Position numbers and translations under genes: made by a program. The notes below the pieces were generated by a model that worked only from the letters and a program-made list of their open reading frames with translations, was not told the origin of the DNA and searched no databases. A stretch of DNA of 64,000 bases, taken from Bacillota bacterium. Lineage in GTDB: Bacteria > Bacillota > Clostridia > Lachnospirales > Lachnospiraceae. The stretch spans positions 1 through 64,000 of the forward strand of contig JAEWIZ010000030.1 of the NCBI GenBank assembly GCA_023386815.1, in the 5' to 3' direction. Within the stretch, counting starts at the first letter, position 1. Each line of letters begins with the position of its first letter. This document shows positions 34,969 to 42,769 of the stretch, in pieces.

Positions 34969-35810
34969 TAATTCTCCACCTCCTTGTCTCTTGTGATCCT
35001 AAGCTGAATAAAGGCTACTAGTGCCACAATGATAAAGAAAAGAACTGCCTTTGCCTGACCAATTCCTTCGCTTCCTACCGAACCATAGAAGGTATTATAA
35101 ATATCCAGCGCCATCATTGCTGTTTTTTTGGAAGGTGCACCTGCGGTCAAGGCCAGGTTTTGGTCAAATAATTTAAACGAATTTGACATTGTTAAGAATA
35201 AACATATGGTAAAGGAGGGCATAACCAATGGAATTGTTACACTCTTAAGGATCTGGAAAGGTCTCGCGCCGTCAATCATAGCTGCCTCCATTACATCCTT
35301 CGGAATATTCTGTATACCTGCAATATAGATAACCATCATATAACCGATCATCTGCCAGTTCATCAGAATAATCAATCCCCAGAAACCATAGGTTGGTGAA
35401 TACGTAAGGGTTACTTCGTATTTATATAGAACACCGTTAATAATTAATTGCCAGATATAGCCCAGTACAATACCACCAATTAAATTTGGCATGAAGAATA
35501 TTGTACGGAATAAATTAGTACCTCTTATTTTTTTTGTAAGTAATAAAGCTAACAGGAAGGCAAATACATTAATCGTTGCTACAGATACTACTGCAAATCT
35601 TACTGTGAACCACAATGCATTTAAAAACTCCTTACTTTGAAATGCTGCTTTGTAGTTTTTTATCCCTACCCATTCAGCATCAATTACTGTAGTGAACTCT
35701 GTGAAGGACAAGACAATTCCTAACACAAACGGAATAATAAATGCTATAGTAAACGCGATCAATGTGGGTAATACAAAGATCGGGAAATACCTTTTAGTAT
35801 GTCTTTTCAT
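34968..35810 (-). CDS. malF: maltodextrin ABC transporter permease, MalF type
   Basis: About 280 residues with six membrane helices and the EAA loop (DVMEAAMIDGARPFQILKSVTIP), partner of MalG. It lacks the extra N-terminal helices and large loop of E. coli MalF, as is usual in Gram-positives. The longest frame begins with a TTG at 35870 that lies inside a stable hairpin, so I place the start at the ATG at 35810, with GGAG 11 nt upstream. Confidence 0.88.
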   Translation of the reverse strand: MKRHTKRYFPIFVLPTLIAFTIAFIIPFVLGIVLSFTEFTTVIDAEWVGIKNYKAAFQSKEFLNALWFTVRFAVVSVATINVFAFLLALLLTKKIRGTNLFRTIFFMPNLIGGIVLGYIWQLIINGVLYKYEVTLTYSPTYGFWGLIILMNWQMIGYMMVIYIAGIQNIPKDVMEAAMIDGARPFQILKSVTIPLVMPSFTICLFLTMSNSFKLFDQNLALTAGAPSKKTAMMALDIYNTFYGSVGSEGIGQAKAVLFFIIVALVAFIQLRITRDKEVEN

Positions 35811-35858
35811 ACGAATCACAACTCCATCTGCCAGCCGGCACCGCTTTTCAAGATAGAA

Positions 35859-35905
35859 GGAATGTTTCAAAACCCTTGATTGTCTTTCCGTTTTTGAAAC
35901 ATTCC
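35859..35905 (-). other. intercistronic hairpin between malE and malF
   Basis: A perfect 14-bp inverted repeat (35859-35872 with 35892-35905, GGAATGTTTCAAAA) with a 19-nt loop lies between the binding-protein and permease genes. It has no T-run directly after it on the minus strand, so it is more likely an mRNA-stabilising or processing element than a full terminator. Confidence 0.7.
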
Positions 35906-36001
35906 TCTATGTTTGTTTAATGCTTCATTTATTACATTTCTTTCATGAATACTTTTATTTCATGCTATTCATTAAATACTTTGGGTTATTAAACGCTTCC
36001 T

Positions 36002-37432
36002 TTATTTTGCTCTTTCGGATTTCCAGGAATCCTTAACGACTGTTACAACCTCATCCCAGCTCTTATTTCCTTGAGCATATTCCAGTAAAGCATCGCCAAA
36101 GTAGTTCTTGAATTCCTCACTTGGGAATGCTGCGAAGGTCCAAGCAACGCTGGATACTCCGTCTTTTTCCATCCATGCCAGTACTTCTCTTGCTAAAGGA
36201 TCAGAAGGCTTCTCATCTTCTTCAAAGGTAGTGAAAGGAGCAATAAATCCTAAGTCATTGGTTACATAAGATTTTCCTTTCTCGCTTGAGAATAACCATT
36301 CAAGGAAAGCCACAGAAGCTTTTTGTTTTGCATCAGAAGCCTGACTGTTGATAGCAAAGTAATTCTCTGTACCAACACATAAGCCCTGATTCTCTTCCCC
36401 GGATACACCAGTATAGATAGGCATGAACTTAATATCTTCTGCTGCAACAACATTGCCTTCTACGCCACTGATTTGTGACCATGCCCAGTTACCATTCTGA
36501 ACCATAGCAACCTGACCAAGAGCAAATTCAGCCATGGAATCATTTACTGTCTTGCTGCCAAGAAGTCCCTTACCAGAAGCAGAATTATTAATGTATAAGT
36601 CAAAGATATTCTTGTAGTTTTCAGCATATTTGAACTCTATTTCATTTGCAGCAAGTCCAGCTAAAACTGTGTTATCAAAAGCTGTATTATCTTTAAATTC
36701 ATAGAATAATGGAAGGTTAGCTAAGTGTGTCTGCCATCTCCATTGTTCACCAGCGCTTAAAGAAGTGGATGCAAATACACCCTTAATTCCAAGAGCATCC
36801 TTATGTGCTGTCATATCCTCTGTAACAGCCTTTAATGCTGCGAAGTTATTAATCTCATCCATGGATTTATAACTGGTAGCTTTGTCTGTTAATGCGAAGT
36901 ATTTATCCATAATAGCGTTATTATAGATAATACCATATCCTTCTACTACGTATGGAATACCATATACGCCTTCGCCGGAGGTTACTGCCAGACTCTTATC
37001 AGATAGATAGCTATATAACTGTGTTCCACTTAAATCTGCACAATAATCCTTCCAGGATTCAAAACCAACTGGTCCGTTAATCTGAAAGATTGTTGGAGGA
37101 TCTGATTTTGCAATTTCAGACTTTAAAGTCTGCTCATATGTTCCGCTGGCTGCCGTAACAACTTTAACCTTTACACCGGTCTCAGCTTCGTAATCAGCTG
37201 CGATTTTATCATATACTTCTGCGATCTCAGGCTTAAAATTCAAGAAATAAATCTCATCCACTTTTTCTTCCGTAGTAGCCTCTCCCTCGGTGCTGTCTTC
37301 CTGTGTTGCGGGAGTTACGCTTGCTGTATCCTTTGTGTCTTCTGCTGCTTCCTTCTTACCGCAGGCTGCTAATGATCCCATAACCATTGCAACTGTTAAG
37401 AGGATCGCAAATAACTTACTAATTCTTTTCAT
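36002..37432 (-). CDS. malE: maltodextrin-binding lipoprotein, MalE type
   Basis: 476 residues. A lipoprotein signal peptide ends in the lipobox LAAC (Cys about 24), followed by an acidic Thr/Glu linker. The rest matches CUT1 family-1 binding proteins (YEQTLKSEIAKSDPPTIFQI, then GIPYVVEGYGIIYN and GQVAMVQNGNWAWSQI). It captures maltodextrins outside the membrane and delivers them to MalFG. First gene of the operon, with its promoter and LacI-type sites directly upstream; GGAGAGG precedes the ATG. Confidence 0.88.
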   Translation of the reverse strand: MKRISKLFAILLTVAMVMGSLAACGKKEAAEDTKDTASVTPATQEDSTEGEATTEEKVDEIYFLNFKPEIAEVYDKIAADYEAETGVKVKVVTAASGTYEQTLKSEIAKSDPPTIFQINGPVGFESWKDYCADLSGTQLYSYLSDKSLAVTSGEGVYGIPYVVEGYGIIYNNAIMDKYFALTDKATSYKSMDEINNFAALKAVTEDMTAHKDALGIKGVFASTSLSAGEQWRWQTHLANLPLFYEFKDNTAFDNTVLAGLAANEIEFKYAENYKNIFDLYINNSASGKGLLGSKTVNDSMAEFALGQVAMVQNGNWAWSQISGVEGNVVAAEDIKFMPIYTGVSGEENQGLCVGTENYFAINSQASDAKQKASVAFLEWLFSSEKGKSYVTNDLGFIAPFTTFEEDEKPSDPLAREVLAWMEKDGVSSVAWTFAAFPSEEFKNYFGDALLEYAQGNKSWDEVVTVVKDSWKSERAK

Positions 37433-37502
37433 ACCTACCTCTCCTTCTTTTTGTGGAATAGCACTAGTATGCTATTTACTCACGAGTTATATTCTATTTG
37501 TT

Positions 37503-37570
37503 AACGTTACCAGTAACGTTCTCGGTAACGTTTCCATAATTAATTTTAACATAGATTTAGAAAAAATCAA
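37503..37570 (-). promoter_or_regulatory. maltodextrin operon promoter with LacI-type operators
   Basis: On the minus strand TTGATT (37570-37565) and an extended -10 TGTTAAAAT (TAAAAT 37548-37543) are spaced 16 bp. Just downstream is a perfect palindrome AACGTTAC-CA-GTAACGTT (37503-37520) and a third half site GTAACGTT (37525-37532). Their position at and beyond the start of transcription suits repression by the LacI-type protein of the operon. Confidence 0.75.
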
Positions 37571-37604
37571 CTACTTTTTATAGTTTTTATACAACATTTT
37601 TTTC

Positions 37605-37642
37605 AAAAAGGGAGAAAAGGCTTATTTTTAGCCTTTTCTCCC
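37605..37642 (-). terminator. terminator of the thiamine operon
   Basis: A perfect 12-bp stem (37610-37621 with 37631-37642, GGGAGAAAAGGC) with a 9-nt loop runs into five T on the minus strand. It lies about 90 bp after thiD. Confidence 0.85.
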
Positions 37643-37733
37643 CTTCTATAACTCATATTCTTCTCTTTGGATGCATTATGAGCTGCTTATCATGTTATAT
37701 GCCTGATACATTCTGTAAGATTCTTGTAATTAT

Positions 37734-38543
37734 CTAATTTTTGATTCCTTGTTCTAGAATATTATTTATGTACCAGCAATGATTAATGGGTCCATGACCT
37801 TTCCCCAGCTTCAACCCTGCTGAAATAGCTCCTGTAATATAGGCTTTCGCATTTGCTATACTTTCCTTAACTGATAGACCATTTGCAAGATTACAGGCAA
37901 TTGCAGAGGATAAGGTACAACCTGTTCCATGAGTATTAGAATTTGGTATTCTCCCTTGTTCATACCAGAAATACTCCTCCCCAGAGTATAGAAGATCATC
38001 ACTGCAATCCCCTAAATGCCCGCCTTTGATTAAAATATTACCGCTGTAATAGTTTGATAGCTCCTTGGCACAGACCTTCATATCCTCTCTCGTGGATATT
38101 CTTGTACCTGTAATATATTCTGCCTCGCTCAAATTAGGTGTAATTATTGCAGCAAATGGCAACAACGTTGTAATCAACAGTTTCATTGCAGATTCCTGGA
38201 ACAATGGCCTTCCGCTTGTCGAAATCATTACAGGGTCCAATACAATATTCTTTAGTTGATACTTCTCGATTTTATTCGCAATTACTTCTATAATCTCTTC
38301 CTGATAGACCATGCCTATTTTAACTGCATCAGGAAAAATATCTGTGCACACCATATCCAGCTGCTCTGCTACAAATTGAGGCTCTACTCCTAATATCTTA
38401 CTGACTCCAGATGTATTTTGCGCAGTTAATGCGGTAATAACACTCATTCCATACATGTTATGAGCAGTTATAGTTTTGATATCAGCTTGAATACCAGCAC
38501 CCCCGCTGCAATCAGAGCCTGCGATGCTTAAAACAGTTTTCAT
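37734..38543 (-). CDS. thiD: hydroxymethylpyrimidine (phosphate) kinase
   Basis: 269 residues, ribokinase fold. N-terminal SIAGSDCSGGAGIQADIKT, VLDPVMISTSGRPL, and the C-terminal anion-hole motif NTHGTGCTLSSAIACNL with its catalytic Asp-equivalent region. It phosphorylates HMP and HMP-P to HMP-PP for ThiE. AGGAGG precedes the ATG, 48 bp after thiE. Last gene of the operon. Confidence 0.94.
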   Translation of the reverse strand: MKTVLSIAGSDCSGGAGIQADIKTITAHNMYGMSVITALTAQNTSGVSKILGVEPQFVAEQLDMVCTDIFPDAVKIGMVYQEEIIEVIANKIEKYQLKNIVLDPVMISTSGRPLFQESAMKLLITTLLPFAAIITPNLSEAEYITGTRISTREDMKVCAKELSNYYSGNILIKGGHLGDCSDDLLYSGEEYFWYEQGRIPNSNTHGTGCTLSSAIACNLANGLSVKESIANAKAYITGAISAGLKLGKGHGPINHCWYINNILEQGIKN

Positions 38544-38591
38544 CTCTTGCCTCCTTCAATCTTATTACTAATACACCATCTTTAATAGATT

Positions 38592-39236
38592 TTATCTATT
38601 GCCAATCATATCACTTGATAGCTCCAGCAGTTCTTTTGTTGCTTCACCAATATCTTCACTGGCAAAAATGGCTGATATAACAGCAACTCCATTTACACCG
38701 GTTCCCTTTAATTTTAAAATATTGTCCCTGGTGATACCACCAATTGCTACCACAGGAATGGTTACAGATTCACAGATCAATCTTAAGACATCAACATTTA
38801 ATGGCTCGGCATCTTTTTTTGTACTCGTTGGAAAGATTGCTCCAACTCCAATATAATCTGCTCCACTCTTTTGTGCTGCTATTGCTTCATCTACATTATG
38901 GACTGATATACCAATGATTTTTTCCTCACCTAATCGTACCCGTGCTGCTCCTATATCCCCGTCCTCCTGACCTAGATGTAGTCCGTCAGCACCGGAGACA
39001 ATCGCTATTTCTACATTATCGTTAATAATAAAGGGTACCTGGTATTGCCTGGTCAAGATTCTAATCCGATGTGCCTCATCTAGAAATTCCTGAAATGTCA
39101 CATTCTTTTCTCTTAGTTGAACCAAGGTGGCTCCAGCTTTCAGGCTCGCTTCAACCTGAGCTGATAACTGTCGCCCCCTTAGCCAGGTTCTGTCCGTTAC
39201 TAAATAAAGCAGCATATCTTCTTTACAAATTTTCAT
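38592..39236 (-). CDS. thiE: thiamine-phosphate synthase
   Basis: About 214 residues, TIM barrel. It has LVTDRTWL at the start, VQLREKNVTF for pyrophosphate binding, INDNVEIA, GLHLGQEDGD, GVGAIFPTSTKKDA and VAIGGITRDN. It joins HMP-PP and THZ-P to thiamine phosphate. The longest frame reaches 39275; GAGG at 39242-39245 supports the ATG at 39236. Confidence 0.94.
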   Translation of the reverse strand: MKICKEDMLLYLVTDRTWLRGRQLSAQVEASLKAGATLVQLREKNVTFQEFLDEAHRIRILTRQYQVPFIINDNVEIAIVSGADGLHLGQEDGDIGAARVRLGEEKIIGISVHNVDEAIAAQKSGADYIGVGAIFPTSTKKDAEPLNVDVLRLICESVTIPVVAIGGITRDNILKLKGTGVNGVAVISAIFASEDIGEATKELLELSSDMIGNR

Positions 39237-39343
39237 AAAATCCTCATTTCTCCAAAAAAGTAGCCTGGAACACATTGAAGTCCATCATTTCGCCATTATC
39301 TCCTATGTTTAACCGCTCTCTTTCTCGTTTCATTTCATCTTTG

Positions 39344-40192
39344 CTAATGTATTTCTACTTTCATATATTCCTTTATCATCTCATCGTTCATTTTACTCAT
39401 ACCATCAATCAGATGATTTCGAAAAGAAGCAGTTCCTCCATCTGTCTCTTGTATTTTATGTAATGCCAATTCACCACATATTCCCATCATACTAACCCCA
39501 ATGACTGTTGCTTCCAACAACTTCTCGGGATTTGCGGCACATAAGGCTGCGATAACGGCTGTAAGCATGCAACCCGTACCAGTAATTTTACTCATCATAG
39601 CATTTCCATTGCGAATGACATATGCTCTGGAGGCATCAGCCACAATATCAATAGCACCGGTGATTGCGATGATTGCTCCCGTACGCTTTGATAGTGTTTT
39701 AGCTAATGCTACTGTTAAGGCAATATTTTGTTCTGTAATGTAATCCGCCTGATCCGCATCTACTCCCTTGGTGGCAGCAATCCCGTTGCTGATACATTTG
39801 ATTTCAGACGCATTTCCCCGAATCACATCAAACTTAACCTCTCTTAGTAAATGCTCCACTGTCTTAGTACGTAGCTTTGATGCACCTGCACCTACCGGGT
39901 CAAGGATGACTGGATGCTTTAATAAATTAGCCTTTTGACCTGCCTTTTGCATGGAGATAATGGTTCTTTCATTCAAAGTTCCTGTATTAATAACAAGTGC
40001 ATTGCAAAGTGCTGTAATTTCCTCAACCTCACTTGCATCATCAGCCATAATTGGCGAGGCACCACAAGCTAGAAGTATATTTGCACAGTCATTCACTGTT
40101 ACATAATTGGTAATACAATGTATATAGGGGGCTTTCTCCCGCACATTCATAACGATAGTTTCTGGTACATTTTGTCCTATAGCTTTTAACAT
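39344..40192 (-). CDS. thiM: hydroxyethylthiazole kinase
   Basis: 282 residues, ribokinase-like trimeric kinase. Motifs: HCITNYVTVNDCANILLA, MADDASEVEEI, LDPVGAGASKLR, IRGNASEI and MSKITGTGCMLTAVI. It phosphorylates salvaged thiazole (THZ) to THZ-P. Together with ThiW it shows that this operon relies on thiazole salvage. A 330-bp gap filled with a minisatellite separates it from thiC. Confidence 0.94.
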   Translation of the reverse strand: MLKAIGQNVPETIVMNVREKAPYIHCITNYVTVNDCANILLACGASPIMADDASEVEEITALCNALVINTGTLNERTIISMQKAGQKANLLKHPVILDPVGAGASKLRTKTVEHLLREVKFDVIRGNASEIKCISNGIAATKGVDADQADYITEQNIALTVALAKTLSKRTGAIIAITGAIDIVADASRAYVIRNGNAMMSKITGTGCMLTAVIAALCAANPEKLLEATVIGVSMMGICGELALHKIQETDGGTASFRNHLIDGMSKMNDEMIKEYMKVEIH

Positions 40193-40216
40193 CCTGGATA
40201 CCTCATAATTTTATTT

Positions 40217-40422
40217 TAGCTTCGATTGTTAGCTTTCATTGTCAACATCAATTATCAGTTCAATGATCAACTTCATGTATCAGCTTCAATGATCAACATC
40301 AATTATCAGCTTCAATCATCAGCTTCAATCACCAGCTTCAATCATCAGCTTCAATCATCAGCTTCAATGATCAGCTTCAATGATCAGCTTCAATCATCAG
40401 CCTCAAGTAACAGATTCAAGAT
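40217..40422. repeat. 13-bp minisatellite between thiC and thiM
   Basis: About 16 head-to-tail copies of a 13-bp unit (plus strand TCAGCTTCAATCA; minus strand TGATTGAAGCTGA). Copies between 40306 and 40396 are almost identical; outer ones (TCAACATCAATTA, TCAGTTCAATGA, TCAGCCTCAAGTA) have drifted, and a few are 12 bp. The unit is not a multiple of three and lies inside the transcribed thi operon, so it is an untranslated spacer prone to slippage. It is not a CRISPR array: there are no unique spacers. Confidence 0.9.
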
Positions 40423-40526
40423 CAGAAGGATCATTTTCAAAAATGTAATGATAAATATATCCAACATACAAATCAATGAAAAACATCCTTCTGACCATGA
40501 AATCCAAATGGAAATAACACTTCTGA

Positions 40527-41828
40527 CTATAATATCTCAACCGTTTCGCCGTTTAAAATTTTATTCGTAGTTCTCATAGCGCACATTTTCCCACACATGG
40601 AGCAGCTATGCTTGTCCGTCGGTGGTACACTTTCAAAATATCTTCTTGCCTTCTCCGGATCAAGGGCGTAGGAGAACATTTCCTCCCAGTTAATCCTTCG
40701 TCTGGCGTCACTCATCTTATGATCAATGTCTCTCGCCCCTTTGATTCCCTTTGCTATATCCGCAGCATGGGCAGCGATTTTAGAAGCAATTATCCCTTCC
40801 TTTACATCGGATAGATCTGGAAGTCGAAGATGCTCTGCCGGGGTCACATAGCACAGAAAATCCGCACCGCTTGAGGCTGCGATTGCACCTCCTATAGCAG
40901 AAGTAATATGGTCATAGCCCGGAGCGATATCTGTAACCAAGGGTCCCAGAACATAAAAGGGAGCTCCGTGACACAGTCTCTTCTGAAGTTGCATGTTGGC
41001 AGCGATTTCATTGATGGCCATATGTCCCGGTCCTTCCACGAGCACCTGGACATTCTTTTCCCATGCCCTTTTGGTGAGATGTCCAAGCTCCACGAGTTCA
41101 GCAATTTGGCCTGCATCCGTACTGTCGTTGATGCTACCTGGACGTAGTGCATCACCCAAGCTGATTGTGACATCGTATTCATAAAGAATATCCAGTACCT
41201 CATCATAGTACTCATAAAAAGGATTCTCATTACCGGTCATACTCATCCAGGCAAAGAGCAGGGAGCCTCCCCGGGATACAATGTTAGTAAGACGCTTGGA
41301 CATTTTGAAGCTTTCCACAGCTCTTTTATTAATTCCAGCATGAATGGTCATAAAATCCACACCTTCCTTGGCATGTGCTTCTACAACCGTAAGAAAATCC
41401 TTTGCCTTAATATCCATTAGATCCTTCTCTAGATAGCCGATCGCATCATACATCGGTACGGTTCCAATCATCGCCCTTGAATAATTGATTAACTGTTTAC
41501 GGAAGGTGTTGGTTTTCCCATAATTACTTAGATCCATAATAGCATCCGCCCCAAAATCAAGGGACAATTTCACCTTTTCAAATTCCTTGTCATAGTTTGC
41601 ACAGTCCCCGGACACTCCAAGGTTAACATTGATCTTAGTTCGTAGCCCCTCTCCTATCCCCTCCGGCTTTAGTGAAGTATGTAATCTATTTGCAGGAATA
41701 GCTATGGTTCCTGCTGCAACTCTCTGTCTTAATAGCTCGGTATCCATTCCTTCCTTTTCGGCAACGCTCTGCATCTCCTTCGTTAGAACACCATTTTTAG
41801 CGGCTTCCATTTGGGTATGATATGTCAT
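40527..41828 (-). CDS. thiC: phosphomethylpyrimidine synthase
   Basis: 433 residues, radical-SAM-like enzyme that converts AIR to HMP-P. It shows the family core (INVNLGVSGDCANYDKEFEK, FMTIHAGINKRAVESF, SLGDALRPGSINDSTDAGQI, VEGPGHMAINEIAANM) and the C-terminal cluster-binding CSMCGKMCAM (C-x2-C-x4-C). Length matches bacterial ThiC without the plant-type N-terminal extension. AGAGG precedes the ATG. It provides the de novo pyrimidine half of thiamine. Confidence 0.96.
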   Translation of the reverse strand: MTYHTQMEAAKNGVLTKEMQSVAEKEGMDTELLRQRVAAGTIAIPANRLHTSLKPEGIGEGLRTKINVNLGVSGDCANYDKEFEKVKLSLDFGADAIMDLSNYGKTNTFRKQLINYSRAMIGTVPMYDAIGYLEKDLMDIKAKDFLTVVEAHAKEGVDFMTIHAGINKRAVESFKMSKRLTNIVSRGGSLLFAWMSMTGNENPFYEYYDEVLDILYEYDVTISLGDALRPGSINDSTDAGQIAELVELGHLTKRAWEKNVQVLVEGPGHMAINEIAANMQLQKRLCHGAPFYVLGPLVTDIAPGYDHITSAIGGAIAASSGADFLCYVTPAEHLRLPDLSDVKEGIIASKIAAHAADIAKGIKGARDIDHKMSDARRRINWEEMFSYALDPEKARRYFESVPPTDKHSCSMCGKMCAMRTTNKILNGETVEIL

Positions 41829-41929
41829 TGTTTATACCTCTTTTCATTTTTTATTCGATACCTACTTTTTTTGATAAATATCTCTTTCTGATACAGTATC
41901 TCTTTCGGGTTATTTTTTTTGATACTCCT

Positions 41930-42430
41930 TCAGACACTTTCTTCTCTGATCCAACTCTTGATAATACCTGTCCTTTTTAAGATAGCGAAACATGCTATCG
42001 CCATCAGGGATCCCACGACTGTACTTAATCCAAAAGGTAGGATAAAGCCGTAAAAAGCAACGGTACTGGAAAGGAAAAAGGCTGCGATAGGATAGGCAAG
42101 CAACGCCCCTAGGATACCTGTTCCAATCACCTCACCTAAAAACGCAAAACCCACTTTATGAGTAATTCGATAGAACAAGCTACAGAGAAGGGCTCCACAC
42201 ATACTTCCTGGAAAGGCCAGTAAACTTCCAGTACCCAGGATATTACGAAGCATGGAGGTGGCAAATGCCATACCTACTGCATACACGGGTCCAAGAAGTA
42301 TGCCGGCAATTACATTAATAAAATGCTGTATGGGAAATACCTTAGATACACCGATTGGAATATAAATAGCAGAACAAATGACTCCGACGGCTACTAAGAT
42401 TCCCGCTAAAGATAACTTTTTGACTGACAT
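41930..42430 (-). CDS. thiW: ThiW, predicted thiazole transporter S component
   Basis: About 166 residues, five or six membrane helices, ECF-transporter S-component type (LAGILVAVGVICSAIYIPIG, INVIAGILLGPVYAVGMAF, SLLAFPGSMCGALLCSLFY). ThiW has been predicted as the thiazole-specific S component because it occurs under TPP riboswitches with ThiM and without thiazole synthesis genes, as here. The ATG at 42430 has AAGGAG at a good distance; the longer frame from 42475 does not. It needs the shared EcfA/A'/T module, not in this window. Confidence 0.88.
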   Translation of the reverse strand: MSVKKLSLAGILVAVGVICSAIYIPIGVSKVFPIQHFINVIAGILLGPVYAVGMAFATSMLRNILGTGSLLAFPGSMCGALLCSLFYRITHKVGFAFLGEVIGTGILGALLAYPIAAFFLSSTVAFYGFILPFGLSTVVGSLMAIACFAILKRTGIIKSWIREESV

Positions 42431-42502
42431 AACTACTCTCCTTAATATGTTTTGAATAGTACTATGGTTGGCCAACCATCAAAATTAATCCTGCTTTTTA
42501 CA

Positions 42503-42535
42503 CAAAAATGGGATGCACCAACAAAGGTACATCCC
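42503..42535 (-). terminator. riboswitch-controlled terminator
   Basis: A 10-bp stem with one G-U pair (42526-42535 with 42510-42519, loop of 6) followed on the minus strand by ATTTTT, lying between the TPP aptamer and thiW. It is the expression platform that TPP binding would favour. Confidence 0.85.
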
Positions 42536-42554
42536 ACAAATTATACTACATCCA

Positions 42555-42640
42555 TGTTATTCCCTACGTTGGCATTACCCAAATCAGGTACGGTCGAAAC
42601 TTCAGTTTCCTCTCAGCCTGTTCACAAGCTCCCGACACTA
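42555..42640 (-). promoter_or_regulatory. TPP riboswitch (THI box)
   Basis: On the minus strand the conserved THI-box elements appear in order: CAGGCTGAGAGG, ACCTGATTTGGGTAATGCCA and CGTAGGGAA, with a P3 stem (AGCTTGT/ACAGGCT). With the following terminator it would switch off the thiW-thiC-thiM-thiE-thiD operon at high thiamine diphosphate. Confidence 0.95.
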
Positions 42641-42653
42641 TTAATTTTTACTA

Positions 42654-42683
42654 ATTATATTATGGTGTGGTTATATCTGTCAA
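42654..42683 (-). promoter_or_regulatory. promoter of the thiamine operon
   Basis: On the minus strand a perfect -35 TTGACA (42683-42678) and perfect -10 TATAAT (42659-42654) are 18 bp apart, placing the start of transcription just before the TPP aptamer. Confidence 0.8.
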
Positions 42684-42769
42684 CTATTAATTATGCGTAA
42701 CAATTACTCGTGAACGGTCCCTTGTCAATTTATTCGGGATACATCATATTGTGTCATAACCTTCAATCA

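Noticed and set aside
34968..35870. Longer starts for malF and several other genes
   Set aside because: In these genes a strong Shine-Dalgarno sequence lies inside the longest frame or the longer start lacks one, and in malF it lies inside a hairpin; the shorter starts also match family N-termini.
40217..40422. Possible CRISPR array
   Set aside because: Units are 13 bp and directly adjacent, without unique spacers, and there are no cas genes nearby.
40226..40570. A 114-codon plus-strand frame through the 13-bp repeats
   Set aside because: It exists because three 13-bp units equal 13 codons. It has no ribosome site and runs into the 3' end of thiC.
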